Assembly (NCBI GenBank): GCA_022013685.1
Contig: JAKLPV010000003.1
Location: 1-53,742, forward strand
DNA length: 53,742 nt
Origin: Anaerolineae bacterium
GTDB lineage: Bacteria > Chloroflexota > Anaerolineae > Anaerolineales > Villigracilaceae
Direction: 5' to 3'
In this document: in pieces, positions 40,155 through 49,179 of the stretch
Layout of the letters: each line of letters begins with the position of its first letter
How positions within the stretch are numbered: position 1 is the stretch's first letter
Notes under the pieces: generated by a model
The model's database searches: none
What the model was told of the DNA's origin: nothing
The model's input: only the letters and a program-made list of their open reading frames with translations
Translations under genes and position numbers: made by a program

Positions 40155-40688
40155 ATGGAATTAGGCGCAATCCTGCTCATTTTAGCCCTCGTCTTATTGG
40201 TGGCATTCTTCGTTGCCCAGCCCTTCCTCGAACGGCGCGCTGTCAAACTGGTCTCCGCCGAAGAACATCAAGCCTCGGCCCTGATGGCCGACCGCGACCG
40301 GCTGATCACGGCCCTGCAAGAACTGGATTTTGACCATACCCTCGGCAAAATTCCCGCCGAGGATTACCCGCATATGCGCGGCGAACTGCTCCAGCACGCG
40401 GCAGATGTTTTGCGCCAGTTGGATGCGATCGCCCCGGCAAACGGCAAAGGCGCAACGAAGCAAAGCGCCGCCGAAGACCGGGTCGAGGCTGAGGTTGCCG
40501 CCCGCCGCGCCGATGCAGCGATTACCCCCGGGGAAACTGCCCTCGCAGTGGAAGACGACGAGATCGAAGAACTCATCGCCGCCCGCCGCGCCGCCCGCAA
40601 AGAAACAAGCGCCGGTTTCTGCTCGAAATGCGGCAAACCGCTGATGAAATCGGACAAATTTTGCCCATCCTGCGGCAAATCGATTTAA
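40155..40688 (+). CDS. CcmI-like protein with C-terminal zinc ribbon
   Basis: A 177-residue protein. One N-terminal membrane helix (residues 2-22) is followed by a short helical part, DRDRLITALQELDFDHTLGKIPAEDY, which matches the start of the CcmI cytoplasmic region. The C-terminus carries two CxxC pairs, FCSKCGKP and FCPSCGK, a zinc ribbon normally found in cytoplasmic proteins. TPR repeats of classical CcmI are absent. It occupies the CcmI position in the operon. Confidence 0.82.
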   Translation: MELGAILLILALVLLVAFFVAQPFLERRAVKLVSAEEHQASALMADRDRLITALQELDFDHTLGKIPAEDYPHMRGELLQHAADVLRQLDAIAPANGKGATKQSAAEDRVEAEVAARRADAAITPGETALAVEDDEIEELIAARRAARKETSAGFCSKCGKPLMKSDKFCPSCGKSI

Positions 40689-40749
40689 AGCACCCGGAGT
40701 CCAACGTCTCCCGGCTTCTGACTCCAAAAACCATCGTCAAGGATTTTTT

Positions 40750-42702
40750 ATGAAATTTCGCGCTATTTTTCTCGTTTCCCTGTTCAGCCTCGCGCTGAGC
40801 GCCTGCCTTTCCCTGGCGGAAGACATCACCCCGCCGCCGGATTACATCCCGCCCACACCTGTCCCAACCCTGGGCGCGCTCTTCCCCACTGCCGCGCCAG
40901 ATGTCGCCAACGGAGCCGCACTCTACGCCGAAAAATGCGCCCCCTGTCATGGCCCCGGCGGCCTGGGCGACGGGCCACAGGCTGAAATGCTATCTGTCAA
41001 AGTGCCTGCCCTGGGCCGGGCTGAATTTTCCCGCCTGTCCTCACCCGCCCGCTGGTTCACCATCGTCACCGAAGGCAACCTGACCAATTTTATGCCCGGT
41101 TTCGCCAGCCTGAACGACCAGGAACGCTGGGACGTAGTCGCATACGCCCAGAGTCTGAGCATCACTTCCGCAGAGATCGAAGCGGGCAAGGCTGTCTACG
41201 AGGCCAACTGCGCCCAATGCCACGGCCCCAACGGCAAAAGCGCTCCGGGTGCCGATTTTACCAACCTGCAATGGCTGGCCTCACGCTCGCTCGAAGAGTG
41301 GGCGGGCAGCGTCCGCGGCGGGATGGTCCCGGAGATGCCTGCTTTTGAAGGCAAGTTGGCGGATGCGGACATCTACGCCTCCCTGGCTTATGTCCGTACC
41401 TTCGCCTATAACGCGCCTGTAGCCGCTGCCAGCGCGGAACAACCTACCCCTGGGCCTGATTCCGCACCTGAAACGGCGACCCAGGCTGAGGGGGATGCGA
41501 CCCCCGCCGACCCCGTCGAAACAGATGAAGCCATTCCCACCGCGGGCGGCCAGGTTAGCGGAACCGTCTCCAGCGGCGCAGGCGGCGCTCTCCCCTCCGG
41601 GCTAAAAGTCGTCCTGCACGGTTTCGACCACGGCGGCGACGGCAGCTTCAGCGAAACGGTCACCCTTGAAGCCAATGTTGGGCCAGATGGCCGCTATGTT
41701 TTTGCGAACGTCGAAGTGACCGAAGGCCGCGCCTTTTACGTCTCGCTCGATTTTGCGGGTACCGAATACTCGTCTGATGCAGCTTTTGTTCAGGATGGGC
41801 AGACCACATTTGACCTGCCGATCCAGGTTTACGAGACAACCAGCGAGCCCGGCCTGCTGGAGATCGGCCAGGCGCATGTGCTGCTCGATTTTGCAAACCC
41901 TGAAAAAGTGACCATCATTCACTTCCTGGTGATCGACAACCCATCAGACAAGACTGTTGTTGCGCCTGGCGAAGGCCAACCGGTGGTGAACTTTAACCTG
42001 CCGCAAAATTTCGAGAATTTACAATTCGAAGAAGGGGTTTTGGGCGGGCGCTTCCTGCTGACCGCGGAAGGTTTTGGCGACCAATTGAGCGTGGTGCCCG
42101 GCACGGGCCAGTACCAGTTGATCTTTGCTTACGACATGCCCTATAGCGCCCCAACGGGCTTTGCGGCCCTGTTTGGCGGCGGCGCGACGGAGTTATCTGT
42201 CCCGCTGACGCTGGCGGCCCGCTCGGTGACGGTGCTGGTTCCCGAGGGCGTAACCGCCAGTGGAGCGGGCCTGACCGATGCCGGCCTGCAGCCCATGGGC
42301 GGCGGCCTGAGCTTCCAGACCTACAGCGCGGAATCGCTTGCCGCCGGACAGAACCTCGATTTCAAGATTTCAGGCAGCCCGAAAACGACCGCAAGCGCGC
42401 AAGACCCGGCGGCGGGCGACAACCAGAATATTGTGATTGGCGTCGGGGTGCTGGGAATTGTCTTGATCGCCGCTGGCGGATACCTGTTCTGGCGTGACCG
42501 CCGCCGGGCCGAAGAGGAAGAACTGGCCGGTGACGAGGAAGATGTTGAAGATGTCGAAGAAGACCAGCCTGAACTGAACGAAGATGAAATCCTGGATGCG
42601 ATTGTGGCCCTGGACGATCAGTTCAAAAGCGGAAATATTGTCGAATCTGCCTACCGTGAGCGCCGCGCCGAGCTGAAGGCGCAACTGAAGAAATTGCAGT
42701 GA
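40750..42702 (+). CDS. Diheme cytochrome c lipoprotein with membrane anchor
   Basis: A 650-residue protein embedded in the ccm operon. Lipobox ALSAC (Cys19); two cytochrome c domains with CAPCH (63-67) and CAQCH (154-158), each with a later Met candidate (NFMPGF, EMPAF). A Pro/Ala/Thr/Glu linker leads to beta-sandwich regions (about 275-560, with a carboxypeptidase-regulatory-like GLKVVLHGFDHGGDG segment). A transmembrane helix lies at about 568-588, then an acidic stretch and a short cytoplasmic helix. It overlaps the ccmA GTG start by 4 nt. Function unknown. Confidence 0.88.
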   Translation: MKFRAIFLVSLFSLALSACLSLAEDITPPPDYIPPTPVPTLGALFPTAAPDVANGAALYAEKCAPCHGPGGLGDGPQAEMLSVKVPALGRAEFSRLSSPARWFTIVTEGNLTNFMPGFASLNDQERWDVVAYAQSLSITSAEIEAGKAVYEANCAQCHGPNGKSAPGADFTNLQWLASRSLEEWAGSVRGGMVPEMPAFEGKLADADIYASLAYVRTFAYNAPVAAASAEQPTPGPDSAPETATQAEGDATPADPVETDEAIPTAGGQVSGTVSSGAGGALPSGLKVVLHGFDHGGDGSFSETVTLEANVGPDGRYVFANVEVTEGRAFYVSLDFAGTEYSSDAAFVQDGQTTFDLPIQVYETTSEPGLLEIGQAHVLLDFANPEKVTIIHFLVIDNPSDKTVVAPGEGQPVVNFNLPQNFENLQFEEGVLGGRFLLTAEGFGDQLSVVPGTGQYQLIFAYDMPYSAPTGFAALFGGGATELSVPLTLAARSVTVLVPEGVTASGAGLTDAGLQPMGGGLSFQTYSAESLAAGQNLDFKISGSPKTTASAQDPAAGDNQNIVIGVGVLGIVLIAAGGYLFWRDRRRAEEEELAGDEEDVEDVEEDQPELNEDEILDAIVALDDQFKSGNIVESAYRERRAELKAQLKKLQ

Positions 42703-43397
42703 TCATTGTAAAAAAACTCATCAAGCGTTTTGGCCTGAAAACCGTCCTGCGCGGGCTGGATTTTGCCGTGGAAAAAGGCGAGTTTGTGGCCCTGCTCGGT
42801 CCCAACGGAGCGGGCAAGACCACTTTTCTGCGCATTCTGGCTTCGCTGTCGCGTCCCAGTCTGGGGCAGGTCAGCATTGCCGGCTACAGCCTGCCCGCCC
42901 AATCCGCGGCGGTGCGGCGGCGGCTGGGCGTGGTCTCACACATGCCCCTGCTTTACGGCGACCTGACCGCCGAGGAAAACCTGCAATTCTACGGTCGCAT
43001 GTACAACCTGGCCGAACTATCCGGGCGCGTTGATGAAGTTTTGCAGATGGTCGGCCTTTCGGCCCGTCGCCGCGATCTGGTGCGAACTTTCTCGCGCGGG
43101 ATGCAGCAGCGACTGGCGATTGGGCGGGCCGTTTTGCACGACCCGGAAGTAATGCTCTTTGATGAACCTTACACCGGCCTCGACCAGGATGCATCCGAAA
43201 TGTTGGATGGTGTTCTGCGCCGGGTGGCTGCTGAGGGCCGCACCGTGGTGATGACCTCGCACGACCTGGCGCGCGCTGAGGGTCTGGCCAGCCGCTTCGA
43301 CATCCTTTCGCGTGGCGTGATCACTGCCTCGGCCTCGCAGTCCAGCCTGGGGACAGCCAACTTGCTCGATTTCTACAAACAGGCCTTGGGCGCATGA
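42699..43397 (+). CDS. ccmA: Heme exporter ATP-binding protein CcmA
   Basis: A 232-residue ABC ATPase that starts with GTG at 42699, overlapping the stop of the previous gene in GTGA. It has Walker A LGPNGAGKTTF, signature FSRGMQQRLAIGRA and Walker B VMLFDEPYTGLD. With CcmB and CcmC it drives release of heme-loaded CcmE from the CcmCDE complex. The start context makes translation coupled to the lipoprotein gene. Confidence 0.94.
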   Translation: MIIVKKLIKRFGLKTVLRGLDFAVEKGEFVALLGPNGAGKTTFLRILASLSRPSLGQVSIAGYSLPAQSAAVRRRLGVVSHMPLLYGDLTAEENLQFYGRMYNLAELSGRVDEVLQMVGLSARRRDLVRTFSRGMQQRLAIGRAVLHDPEVMLFDEPYTGLDQDASEMLDGVLRRVAAEGRTVVMTSHDLARAEGLASRFDILSRGVITASASQSSLGTANLLDFYKQALGA

Positions 43398-44116
43398 GCG
43401 AGCATCCGACACCCAAAAGCGCCTCCACGCTGCGCCCTGCCGAGAATTATTTCGGCGCGGTGCTGGCCGTGGCCTGGAAAGACCTGTCTGCCGAGCTGCG
43501 CTCGCGCGAACTGCTCTCAGCCATGCTCATTTTCGCCATGCTGGTTATCCTGATCTTTAACTTTGCGCTGGAACTCGACCGTTCGGCGCGCGAATCGGTC
43601 ACCGCCGGGGTTTTGTGGGTTACCTTTGCCTTTGCCGGGACACTCGGCCTGAACCGTTCGATGGCGATCGAAAAAGATCGCGGTTGTCTCGATGGCTTGC
43701 TGCTGGCTCCGGTCGACCGCTCGGCGATTTATTTTGGCAAGGCCATCAGCAACCTGGTCTTTATGCTGATCGTTGAAGTGATCGTCCTGCCGATCTATTA
43801 CATCCTGTATAACCCGCGAAATTTCTTCAACCCGGGCTTTTTCCTGGTTATTCTGCTTGGCTCGATCGGCTATGTCGCAGTCGGGACGTTGCTCTCGACC
43901 ATGGCCGTCCAAACCCGCACCCGCGATGTGTTGCTGCCGATTTTGCTCTTCCCGCTGGTCATCCCGGTTTTGGTTTCAGCCGTGCAGGCCAGCAAGGGCT
44001 TTCTGGCCGGTTTACCGGTTGACGAACTCATGCCCTGGTTAAACCTGCTGATCGTTTACGATGTTATTTTTATTGCCGCTGCATTTATGGTCTTCGACTA
44101 TGTTGTCGAAGAGTAA
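43394..44116 (+). CDS. ccmB: Heme exporter membrane subunit CcmB
   Basis: A 240-residue permease with about six helices. Family motifs visible are AWKDLSAELRSRELLSAML near the start and RSMAIEKDRGCLDGLLLAPVDRSAIYFGK in the middle, then TRDVLLPILLFPLVIPVL. It overlaps ccmA by 4 nt (ATGA). Confidence 0.94.
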   Translation: MSEHPTPKSASTLRPAENYFGAVLAVAWKDLSAELRSRELLSAMLIFAMLVILIFNFALELDRSARESVTAGVLWVTFAFAGTLGLNRSMAIEKDRGCLDGLLLAPVDRSAIYFGKAISNLVFMLIVEVIVLPIYYILYNPRNFFNPGFFLVILLGSIGYVAVGTLLSTMAVQTRTRDVLLPILLFPLVIPVLVSAVQASKGFLAGLPVDELMPWLNLLIVYDVIFIAAAFMVFDYVVEE

Positions 44117-44145
44117 AAAAAAATCTAACCCTTTGGAGAGTTGAA

Positions 44146-44844
44146 ATGTCCCCTCAACCCCGTGCCCTGGTTGTTTTGAATGTTGTTTCCCTGCTTTTGC
44201 TGGGCGCCTCGTATTACGCGTCCCTGGTTTATGCGCCGCTTGAAGCGGTTATGGGCGCTGTCCAGCGCGTCTTTTACTTCCACGTTGCCACAGCCTGGGT
44301 CGGGATGATCGGTTTTGTCCTGGCAGCAGTCGCCGGGATCCTCTACCTGTGGAAGAAAGACCTGAAGTGGGACGAGGTTAGCGTTGCCGCAGTCGAAATC
44401 AGCCTGGTCTTCTTTTTCATCGCAATCGTGCTTGGTTCCATCTGGGCGCGCCCGATCTGGGGAACCTGGTGGACCTGGGAGCCGCGCCTGACAACTGCCG
44501 CCATTCTCGAGATGATCTACCTGGCTTACCTGCTCCTGCGCCAGGGTATCGAAGACCCTGAAAAGCGCGCCCGCTTCGGAGCCGTTTACACCCTGCTGGG
44601 CGGGATCAGCGTCCCGGTCACTTTCATCTCCATCCGCATTTTCCGCACCATCCACCCGGTGGTGATCGGTTCGGGCAGCGCTGAGGCCCAGGGCGGGTTC
44701 AACATGGCCCCGGCCATGCTCCAGACCATGTTTTTCGCCATCATTGCCTTTTCGGTCATCTTTGTAACCATCTTCTGGCATCGCATGCGCCTGGCTTCGC
44801 TGTCGAACCGCGTCGAACAACTCAAACTAAAAGTTTTGCAATAA
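44146..44844 (+). CDS. ccmC: Heme-handling protein CcmC
   Basis: A 232-residue protein with six helices and the WWD motif WGTWWTWEPRLTTAAIL near residues 105-121. YFHVATAWVGM and SGSAEAQGGFNMAPAML supply the two conserved His/axial regions. CcmC loads heme onto CcmE. GGAG precedes the ATG. Confidence 0.94.
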   Translation: MSPQPRALVVLNVVSLLLLGASYYASLVYAPLEAVMGAVQRVFYFHVATAWVGMIGFVLAAVAGILYLWKKDLKWDEVSVAAVEISLVFFFIAIVLGSIWARPIWGTWWTWEPRLTTAAILEMIYLAYLLLRQGIEDPEKRARFGAVYTLLGGISVPVTFISIRIFRTIHPVVIGSGSAEAQGGFNMAPAMLQTMFFAIIAFSVIFVTIFWHRMRLASLSNRVEQLKLKVLQ

Positions 44845-44856
44845 AGGAGTCAAAAA

Positions 44857-45006
44857 ATGGATACGCCCAACACAATCTCTTACCTGCTGGCCGGTTATAT
44901 TGTCTTCAGCGCAACTTTCTTTGGCTACCTGGTCTACTTGTGGCTGCGCTGGAAAAACTTGCAGGCCGAAGAAAATAGCCTGCAAGAATTTGAAACTCCA
45001 GAGTAG
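44857..45006 (+). CDS. ccmD: CcmD-like single-helix protein
   Basis: A 49-residue protein directly after ccmC with GGAG upstream. A short N-terminal segment, one membrane helix (YLLAGYIVFSATFFGYLVYL) and a charged tail beginning RWKNLQAEE match the CcmD pattern. CcmD stabilises the CcmC-CcmE complex. Identification rests on position, size and topology. Confidence 0.85.
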   Translation: MDTPNTISYLLAGYIVFSATFFGYLVYLWLRWKNLQAEENSLQEFETPE

Positions 45007-45026
45007 ATTTTTACCCATGAGTCCGC

Positions 45027-45032
45027 TATAAT
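45027..45032 (+). promoter_or_regulatory. Candidate -10 box for the 45053 gene
   Basis: TATAAT 20 nt before the ATG at 45053, after the ccmD stop. No good -35 element and no ribosome site. Confidence 0.45.
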
Positions 45033-45052
45033 AAAGGCAGGCTCATTTATTT

Positions 45053-46693
45053 ATGATGCACCGGGGTTATCCGCTTTCGTTTCTCCTTCTATTGTTTGTG
45101 TTGGCTGGCTTCCTGGTGTTGTTTTTCGCCAGCCCACGCGAAGTTGTTCACGCGTCTGCTCCAGCTGCAGAAGCCACTCCCACTGGCCCGGACCGCTTTA
45201 CCACCATCCAGGTTAAAGTGACGCTCTACGAGTGGTGGATGAGCGCCTGGGAAGACAACGAAGTCCACTGCCGGATCTTTAGCGAACGTGATGACATGCC
45301 CAGCCATGCCGAAATCTACGAAGGCTGCGGGGAATCTTTATACGATGAGTGGGTAAAAAAATCACAGTCTTGCGACCTGGAAGAGTACTGGTTGTGCAAA
45401 GGTTATTACTGGCAACTGGTGAACGAGAAAACGATCGAGCGTGAAAATGTTGTATCTCTGCCCGTTGCCCAGGTTTGGGTATCTCTCGAAGATTGTGACG
45501 AAGATGAAAGCGGTTGGTGTACGAACGAATTTCCACGCCTGGTCTTGTGGGGCGAAGAGCCGCTGCCAGACGAATCCATTATTCGTATTCAAGGTTTGGT
45601 CGGAGCAGACTCTTTTTCTTGTGAAGGGGCGCGCTGCGATTTTTTGCTGAATGCCACCCCTGCAGAGGGCATCAAAATGATTTTTTGGGCTTTTTCAAGC
45701 TATGGCGACAGCAGCCCGACCTTTGATGCGGTTGTGCGTGTGATGGTCACAGAGGACAGCCAACGCCTGGTGCAAAAACGTTTTATCGATGTGCTCAGCA
45801 CGCAATGGACCGGCAAACCAAATGCCACTTGCTCGATTGCCTGGCAATCCTTCCCGCCTTCTGATGGCCTGCCTGGCTGGCTGTCCTCGCCGGAAAACGC
45901 CGAAGATTTGCAGTCTGATGTCTCTTACGTTTACCTGGCTGGCAACCTGATTAAACAGGGCGCGGTCAACGTTGAAGCCTGTCCGGATGGCGGCGTGTAC
46001 GGGGATGGCACCGCCACTCCCTGCGGGGTCGCAGCGGCCACCCTGGCAGTGAACGACTGGCAGAATCGTTTTGATTCGCTCATCCTGGATGTTGCCCGCC
46101 AGGGAGAAGTTCCGGCCCAGTTGTTGAAGAATCTCTTCAGCCGGGAAAGCCAGTTTTGGCCGGGAATTTTTAATCAGCGTGACGATGTCGGGCTGGGGCA
46201 ATTAACCGAACATGGCGCAGATACCACCCTGATGTGGAACCCCGCTTTCTATGATGAGTTTTGCCCGCTGGTGTTGGACAAAGACCTGTGCGCGTCCAAC
46301 GGCTACGCCAACCTGTACAAATCAGACCAGGCCTTGCTGCGCGGCGCGCTGTTACAGAGCGTAAATGCGACATGCGAAGACTGCCCCCTGGGCATCGACC
46401 TGGAACGCGCCGATTACAGCGTTGCAATTTTTTCCCGCACCCTGCTGGCAAACTGCGAGCAGGCCGGCAAAATCATCCAGAATGTGACCGGCAAACCGGC
46501 GGGCGAAACCGCCAGCTACGAAGACATGTGGCGTTTCACCCTGGCCAATTACAACGGCGGGGCCGGTTGCCTGGCAGACGCCGTCCAGGTGGCCAGCGCA
46601 AATGGACTGGAATTGACCTGGAAAAATGTGGCCGATAATTTTTTGCCTGGCTGCCAACCGGTGGTGCAATATGTCGAGGACATCAGCCAGTAA
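45053..46693 (+). CDS. Secreted Cys-rich protein with lytic-transglycosylase-like domain
   Basis: A 546-residue exported protein with an N-terminal hydrophobic signal (about residues 9-27). The middle region (about 45-300) is unrecognised, Trp- and acid-rich. The C-terminal third resembles a lysozyme/SLT fold: LLKNLFSRESQFWPG holds the likely catalytic Glu, followed by DDVGLGQLT (like GLMQLMP) and a late NYNGGAGC. By eye there are about 18 cysteines after the signal, consistent with many disulfides. A peptidoglycan-cleaving role is an inference; no ribosome site is obvious and TATAAT lies just upstream. Confidence 0.8.
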   Translation: MMHRGYPLSFLLLLFVLAGFLVLFFASPREVVHASAPAAEATPTGPDRFTTIQVKVTLYEWWMSAWEDNEVHCRIFSERDDMPSHAEIYEGCGESLYDEWVKKSQSCDLEEYWLCKGYYWQLVNEKTIERENVVSLPVAQVWVSLEDCDEDESGWCTNEFPRLVLWGEEPLPDESIIRIQGLVGADSFSCEGARCDFLLNATPAEGIKMIFWAFSSYGDSSPTFDAVVRVMVTEDSQRLVQKRFIDVLSTQWTGKPNATCSIAWQSFPPSDGLPGWLSSPENAEDLQSDVSYVYLAGNLIKQGAVNVEACPDGGVYGDGTATPCGVAAATLAVNDWQNRFDSLILDVARQGEVPAQLLKNLFSRESQFWPGIFNQRDDVGLGQLTEHGADTTLMWNPAFYDEFCPLVLDKDLCASNGYANLYKSDQALLRGALLQSVNATCEDCPLGIDLERADYSVAIFSRTLLANCEQAGKIIQNVTGKPAGETASYEDMWRFTLANYNGGAGCLADAVQVASANGLELTWKNVADNFLPGCQPVVQYVEDISQ

Positions 46694-46789
46694 AACGGCT
46701 GGCTGTTGCAGATAAATGGTTCTCTAGGATTTTCCGTGAAGAGCGCCGCATTTTGGGGTGTTACTACGGAGATAGAGCCAGATAAATAG

Positions 46790-46819
46790 AAAAGTCCTGC
46801 CAAAATCGGCAGGACTTTT
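46790..46819. terminator. Bidirectional terminator between converging genes
   Basis: AAAAGTCCTGCC (46790-46801) pairs with GGCAGGACTTTT (46808-46819). Confidence 0.85.
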
Positions 46820-46827
46820 GCTGTTCT

Positions 46828-48780
46828 TTATGCGCTTTCGATTGCCCGGAAAAACTCTCCCACACTGGCGTAACGATCCCTGGGATTTTTGGCCATCGCG
46901 CGTTGAATGGCGTAAGCCACATGACGCGGCGTTTCAGGCACGCTTTCGCGCGCATCGGGCGGAGGCGCGGTCAGGTGGGCCAGCAGCAGCGCGCCGGTGT
47001 TGGGACGGTCGAAGGGCAGCTTGCCGGTCAGCATCTGGTAGGTCATCACCCCCAGGGCGTACTGGTCCGCAGAGGCGTCCACCTCGCCCGAAGCCTGGAT
47101 CTGCTCCGGGGCGATATAGTCGAAGGTGCCGAGGACGCCCGTGGCGGTGATCTTCGTGTGGGCGTCGGCGATCTTGGCAATGCCGAAATCGGTCAGCACG
47201 GCACGCGGCGGACGGGTGGACGAATCAAGCATGATGTTGGAGGGCTTGATGTCGCGGTGGACCAGCCCGCGCGCGTGGGCATAATCCAGCGCGGAGGCGG
47301 TATCTCGCAACAGCGGCAGGATTTCGGTCAGCGTGATGCGCTTGTTCTCCTTCAACAGGGCGCGCAGGTCGGGGCCGTCCAGATATTCCATCACGATGTA
47401 GTACGTCCCGTTTTCTTCCCCGTAATTCAAGATTCGGACGATATTGGGGTGTTCCAGGCCTGAAACGATCTCCGCTTCGCGCATGAAACGCTTGCGGAAT
47501 TGTTCGTCTTCGGCGAAGGAGGGCGGCAGGACTTTGATGGCCACGGGGCGGCCGTTGGTGGGGCTTTCGGCGCGATAGACATCGGCCATGCCCCCGCGTC
47601 CGATCAGTTTCAGGCCGCGATACGAGGAAAGGGTGGTGTCTTCGAGCGGGTCGTCGGTCTTGCGCAGTTCGACCGGGGTTTTCTGATAATCGATCTTGAT
47701 GTGATAGAAGAAATGATCTACAAAGCGTTGCAGCCTGCGCCGCGCCGGTTGAAAAAGCGCTCCGGCCACCATGGCCGAGAAGGCAACCGCCAGGGTTGAT
47801 TGGTCGCCCTGGTGGATGGTGCGGAAGACAAGCGGCACACCCACCAGGACGCTGGCGAACACGATCCCCAGGGCGATGGTCAGGCCAAAGTAAACCAGCG
47901 AACGGTTGATAAGCAGGTCGATATCGAACAATTTCGAGCGCGCGATCGAAATCGTGATCGAGAACGGCAGCATCAGGAAGAGGAAGATCCCGGCCAGTTG
48001 GGCGATGAATTCATACAGCCAAAAATTCAGTTGGTCCGGGTGGACGGCCAGGCCGAAAAATGCCTGCAAGCCGTTGAATAACAAAAACCAGGTCAGCGGC
48101 CCCAGCAGGCCGATCATCACCCAGCGAATTTGCTGCTTTTGCAAAATGCTTTGCTGGCGCGAATAACGGTAGGAGAAAACGGCCACGCCAAATAAATACC
48201 ACGCCAGGGTAATGGCAAGGTAAACGGACTGGGCCATTTTTTGCCAGTAAAAAGGCGCAGACGGGAAGATATACAATGCCAACATGTTGGCCGCCAGCAC
48301 CGGCATGACGAACTTGACCCAGCGCGGGGTAAATTTTCCGTCCGGGAAGAGCACGCAGAAGGCAACCACGCCAATATCGCCCAGGGCGAGGAGCAGCCCG
48401 GCCAGAATCTCGTAGCCTGGCTGCATGGCGGCGTTGTTGACGGTATTCGAGATGCGTCCGGCAAACACCACCAGGAATATGGACGTAAAGATGACGAACC
48501 AATCGTCTGAGCGGCGGGTGAAAAGGTAGATTGCCGTCAGCACAAAACCGAGGGTGATGAAAATATCGATGCCGATATCGATGGAGGCATACAAGACTTC
48601 GGTCAGGTTCAAGACCGAGGTCTGCGGGTCGCTGACGCGCATCCAGAATACGACCGGTACGCTTAGCACGTAGACGGTCAGGGTATAAAGCGTGACCGCC
48701 AGCCAAACGCCAATCAAAGCCAGCCGCAGTTTGGGCTTGCTTTTCAGGGATGTTTCACTGGTGATGGGGTTGGTTGCCAT
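46828..48780 (-). CDS. Membrane Ser/Thr protein kinase
   Basis: A 650-residue protein. About 8-9 membrane helices occupy the first 320 residues, ending in RSKLFDIDLLINRSLVYFGLT, a segment otherwise seen in membrane sensor histidine kinases of Chloroflexota. A cytoplasmic Hanks-type kinase begins near residue 387: GRGGMADVYRA (P-loop), VAIKVL (Lys), VHRDIKPSNIML (catalytic loop), TDFGIA (DFG) and DYIAPEQ. The order is reversed from usual bacterial Ser/Thr kinases, where the kinase domain comes first. No PASTA domains. Its ribosome site is weak. Confidence 0.92.
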   Translation of the reverse strand: MATNPITSETSLKSKPKLRLALIGVWLAVTLYTLTVYVLSVPVVFWMRVSDPQTSVLNLTEVLYASIDIGIDIFITLGFVLTAIYLFTRRSDDWFVIFTSIFLVVFAGRISNTVNNAAMQPGYEILAGLLLALGDIGVVAFCVLFPDGKFTPRWVKFVMPVLAANMLALYIFPSAPFYWQKMAQSVYLAITLAWYLFGVAVFSYRYSRQQSILQKQQIRWVMIGLLGPLTWFLLFNGLQAFFGLAVHPDQLNFWLYEFIAQLAGIFLFLMLPFSITISIARSKLFDIDLLINRSLVYFGLTIALGIVFASVLVGVPLVFRTIHQGDQSTLAVAFSAMVAGALFQPARRRLQRFVDHFFYHIKIDYQKTPVELRKTDDPLEDTTLSSYRGLKLIGRGGMADVYRAESPTNGRPVAIKVLPPSFAEDEQFRKRFMREAEIVSGLEHPNIVRILNYGEENGTYYIVMEYLDGPDLRALLKENKRITLTEILPLLRDTASALDYAHARGLVHRDIKPSNIMLDSSTRPPRAVLTDFGIAKIADAHTKITATGVLGTFDYIAPEQIQASGEVDASADQYALGVMTYQMLTGKLPFDRPNTGALLLAHLTAPPPDARESVPETPRHVAYAIQRAMAKNPRDRYASVGEFFRAIESA

Positions 48781-49003
48781 GTGAGTTTTTTGCCCTTGTG
48801 TAAAAATGCACAGTAGGTTTTACGCAAGATGCGGATAAAAGTTCCGAGCAGAATTATACCCGTCCCGCTCATTATACAAGATACGAGCGAAATTCCGGGC
48901 GAGCCGGCCCGGAATGCAATCTGCACATATTCCACTCGAAAAAATGGGGTTATGCCTTTTTGGGCAATAGCGTATAACTCGCTATTTTGGGACAAAATCT
49001 TTT

Positions 49004-49179
49004 AAACCGCCAAAGCCGCAAAGACCGCGAAGGTTTTAAAATTCAGGCCAGACAAGCCTCGTGCCTGGCCTGAATGCGTTTTTCCGGGCATTTGGGCAAA
49101 AAAACCGTAGGCGGATGATCTTTTGCACAGAATCCATTCAGGTTTTCTTAGCGCACTTGGCGGCCTTCGCGGTTCGTTT
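49004..49179. repeat. Composite repeat in the 398-nt gap before the kinase gene
   Basis: The gap between the kinase start (48780) and the DinB stop (49178) holds no supportable gene. Its part from 49004 has CCGCCAAAGCCGCAAAGACC and CGCGAAGG at one end and CTTGGCGGCCTTCGCGGTT in opposite sense at the other end, plus an internal 11-bp stem ATTCAGGCCAG/CTGGCCTGAAT (49041-49075). A small 7-bp stem (AATAGCG/CGCTATT, 48966-48986) lies just outside. Confidence 0.65.
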
